DNA of 34,999 bases from an uncultured Clostridia bacterium (lineage in GTDB: Bacteria > Bacillota > Clostridia > TANB77 > CAG-508), in assembly GCA_947589065.1 (NCBI GenBank), contig CANPZM010000016.1, positions 1 through 34,999 on the forward strand, read 5' to 3'. A model generated the notes under the pieces. That model saw only the letters and a program-made list of their open reading frames with translations, did not search any database and was not told the origin of the DNA. Shown here one piece after another: positions 34,889-34,999 of this stretch. A program made the translations under genes and the position numbers. The first letter of the stretch is position 1. Each line of letters starts with the position of its first letter.

Positions 34889-34917
34889 AATCAAGGTCGC
34901 AATTTGTGACCTTGATT
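34889..34917 (+). terminator. Intrinsic terminator of the candidate defence operon
   Basis: A 13-bp stem (34889-34901 with 34905-34917, one G-U pair), loop ATT, followed by an A/T-rich tract. It closes the six-gene run that starts at 25240. Confidence 0.7.
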
Positions 34918-34933
34918 TAAAAATTAATTTTAG

Positions 34934-34999
34934 AGTTAACCCCCAGCTATGCTGGGGGACTCGGAAAACTTATAGTTTTGCACAGAGTAACAAAAATCC
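34934..34999. mobile_element. Possible terminus of an IS200/IS605-like element
   Basis: GC-rich perfect hairpin CCCCCAGC/GCTGGGGG (34940-34947 with 34951-34958, loop TAT), then ACTCGG, then a second hairpin AAAACT/AGTTTT (34965-34979). Sharply more GC-rich than its surroundings. Subterminal hairpins like these mark the ends of IS200/IS605-family elements. The element runs off the window and no transposase is visible, so this is a tentative call. Confidence 0.4.

Noticed and set aside
34934..34999. Hairpin pair as an ordinary terminator
   Set aside because: A terminator for the operon already lies at 34889-34917, the GC-rich stem is not followed by a T run, and a second hairpin follows closely.

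Overview
The window comes from a very AT-rich, spore-forming member of the Clostridia, probably an uncultured gut lineage. The evidence is clostridial housekeeping genes (prs, yebC/TACO1 type, ychF, miaB, mutS), spore genes (gpr germination protease, sporulation sigma factor SigH, a YtxC-like protein), AAGGAGG-type ribosome binding sites, frequent A/T-ending codons and several TTG or GTG starts. The species cannot be named from the sequence alone.

Layout. 1-5.9 kb (+): an FAD-dependent dehydrogenase, YebC/TACO1, a frameshifted acidic protein, a divergent PRPP synthetase, GPR and an SGNH hydrolase. 5.9-10.3 kb (-): a TraX-like membrane protein, a YtxC-like protein, a GH57 glucan branching enzyme and a DUF4912 protein. 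10.5-13.0 kb (+): a GT4 glycogen-synthase-like glycosyltransferase divergent from the DUF4912/GH57 pair (together an alpha-glucan locus), a YlbF-family protein, SigH behind a perfect consensus promoter, and tRNA-Thr(GGT). 13.1-16.2 kb: an accessory patch with an orphan alpha/beta hydrolase, decayed small membrane-protein ORFs and a 4-TM protein, bounded by two copies of a ~99-bp structured repeat; a third copy lies at 6.7 kb. 16.4-25.1 kb (+): HAD nucleotidase, YchF, a secreted or anchored transglutaminase-like protein, MiaB, an HTH protein, MutS and two membrane proteins.

25.1-34.9 kb is the most interesting part. A good promoter (TTGAAA-17-TAAAAT) and one terminator bracket six tightly spaced co-directional genes: a 111-aa protein of unknown function, a membrane protein with two Rossmann/TrkA-N-like regions and a C-terminal RyR domain, an Abi_2-family protein with an RNxxxH HEPN-type motif, two paralogues with a nearly identical N-terminal TIR/DUF4062-like domain and divergent TPR arrays (624 and 1284 aa), and a stand-alone 148-aa domain of the same fold. 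I read this as a candidate anti-phage or stress-response operon: TPR proteins as sensors or scaffolds, TIR-like domains and the HEPN protein as candidate effectors, and the RyR-TrkA-N membrane protein as a ligand-responsive membrane component. The individual families are recognisable; I do not know this exact combination as a named system. The window ends in paired hairpins that look like the terminus of an IS200/IS605-like element, which fits a mobile, island-like setting.
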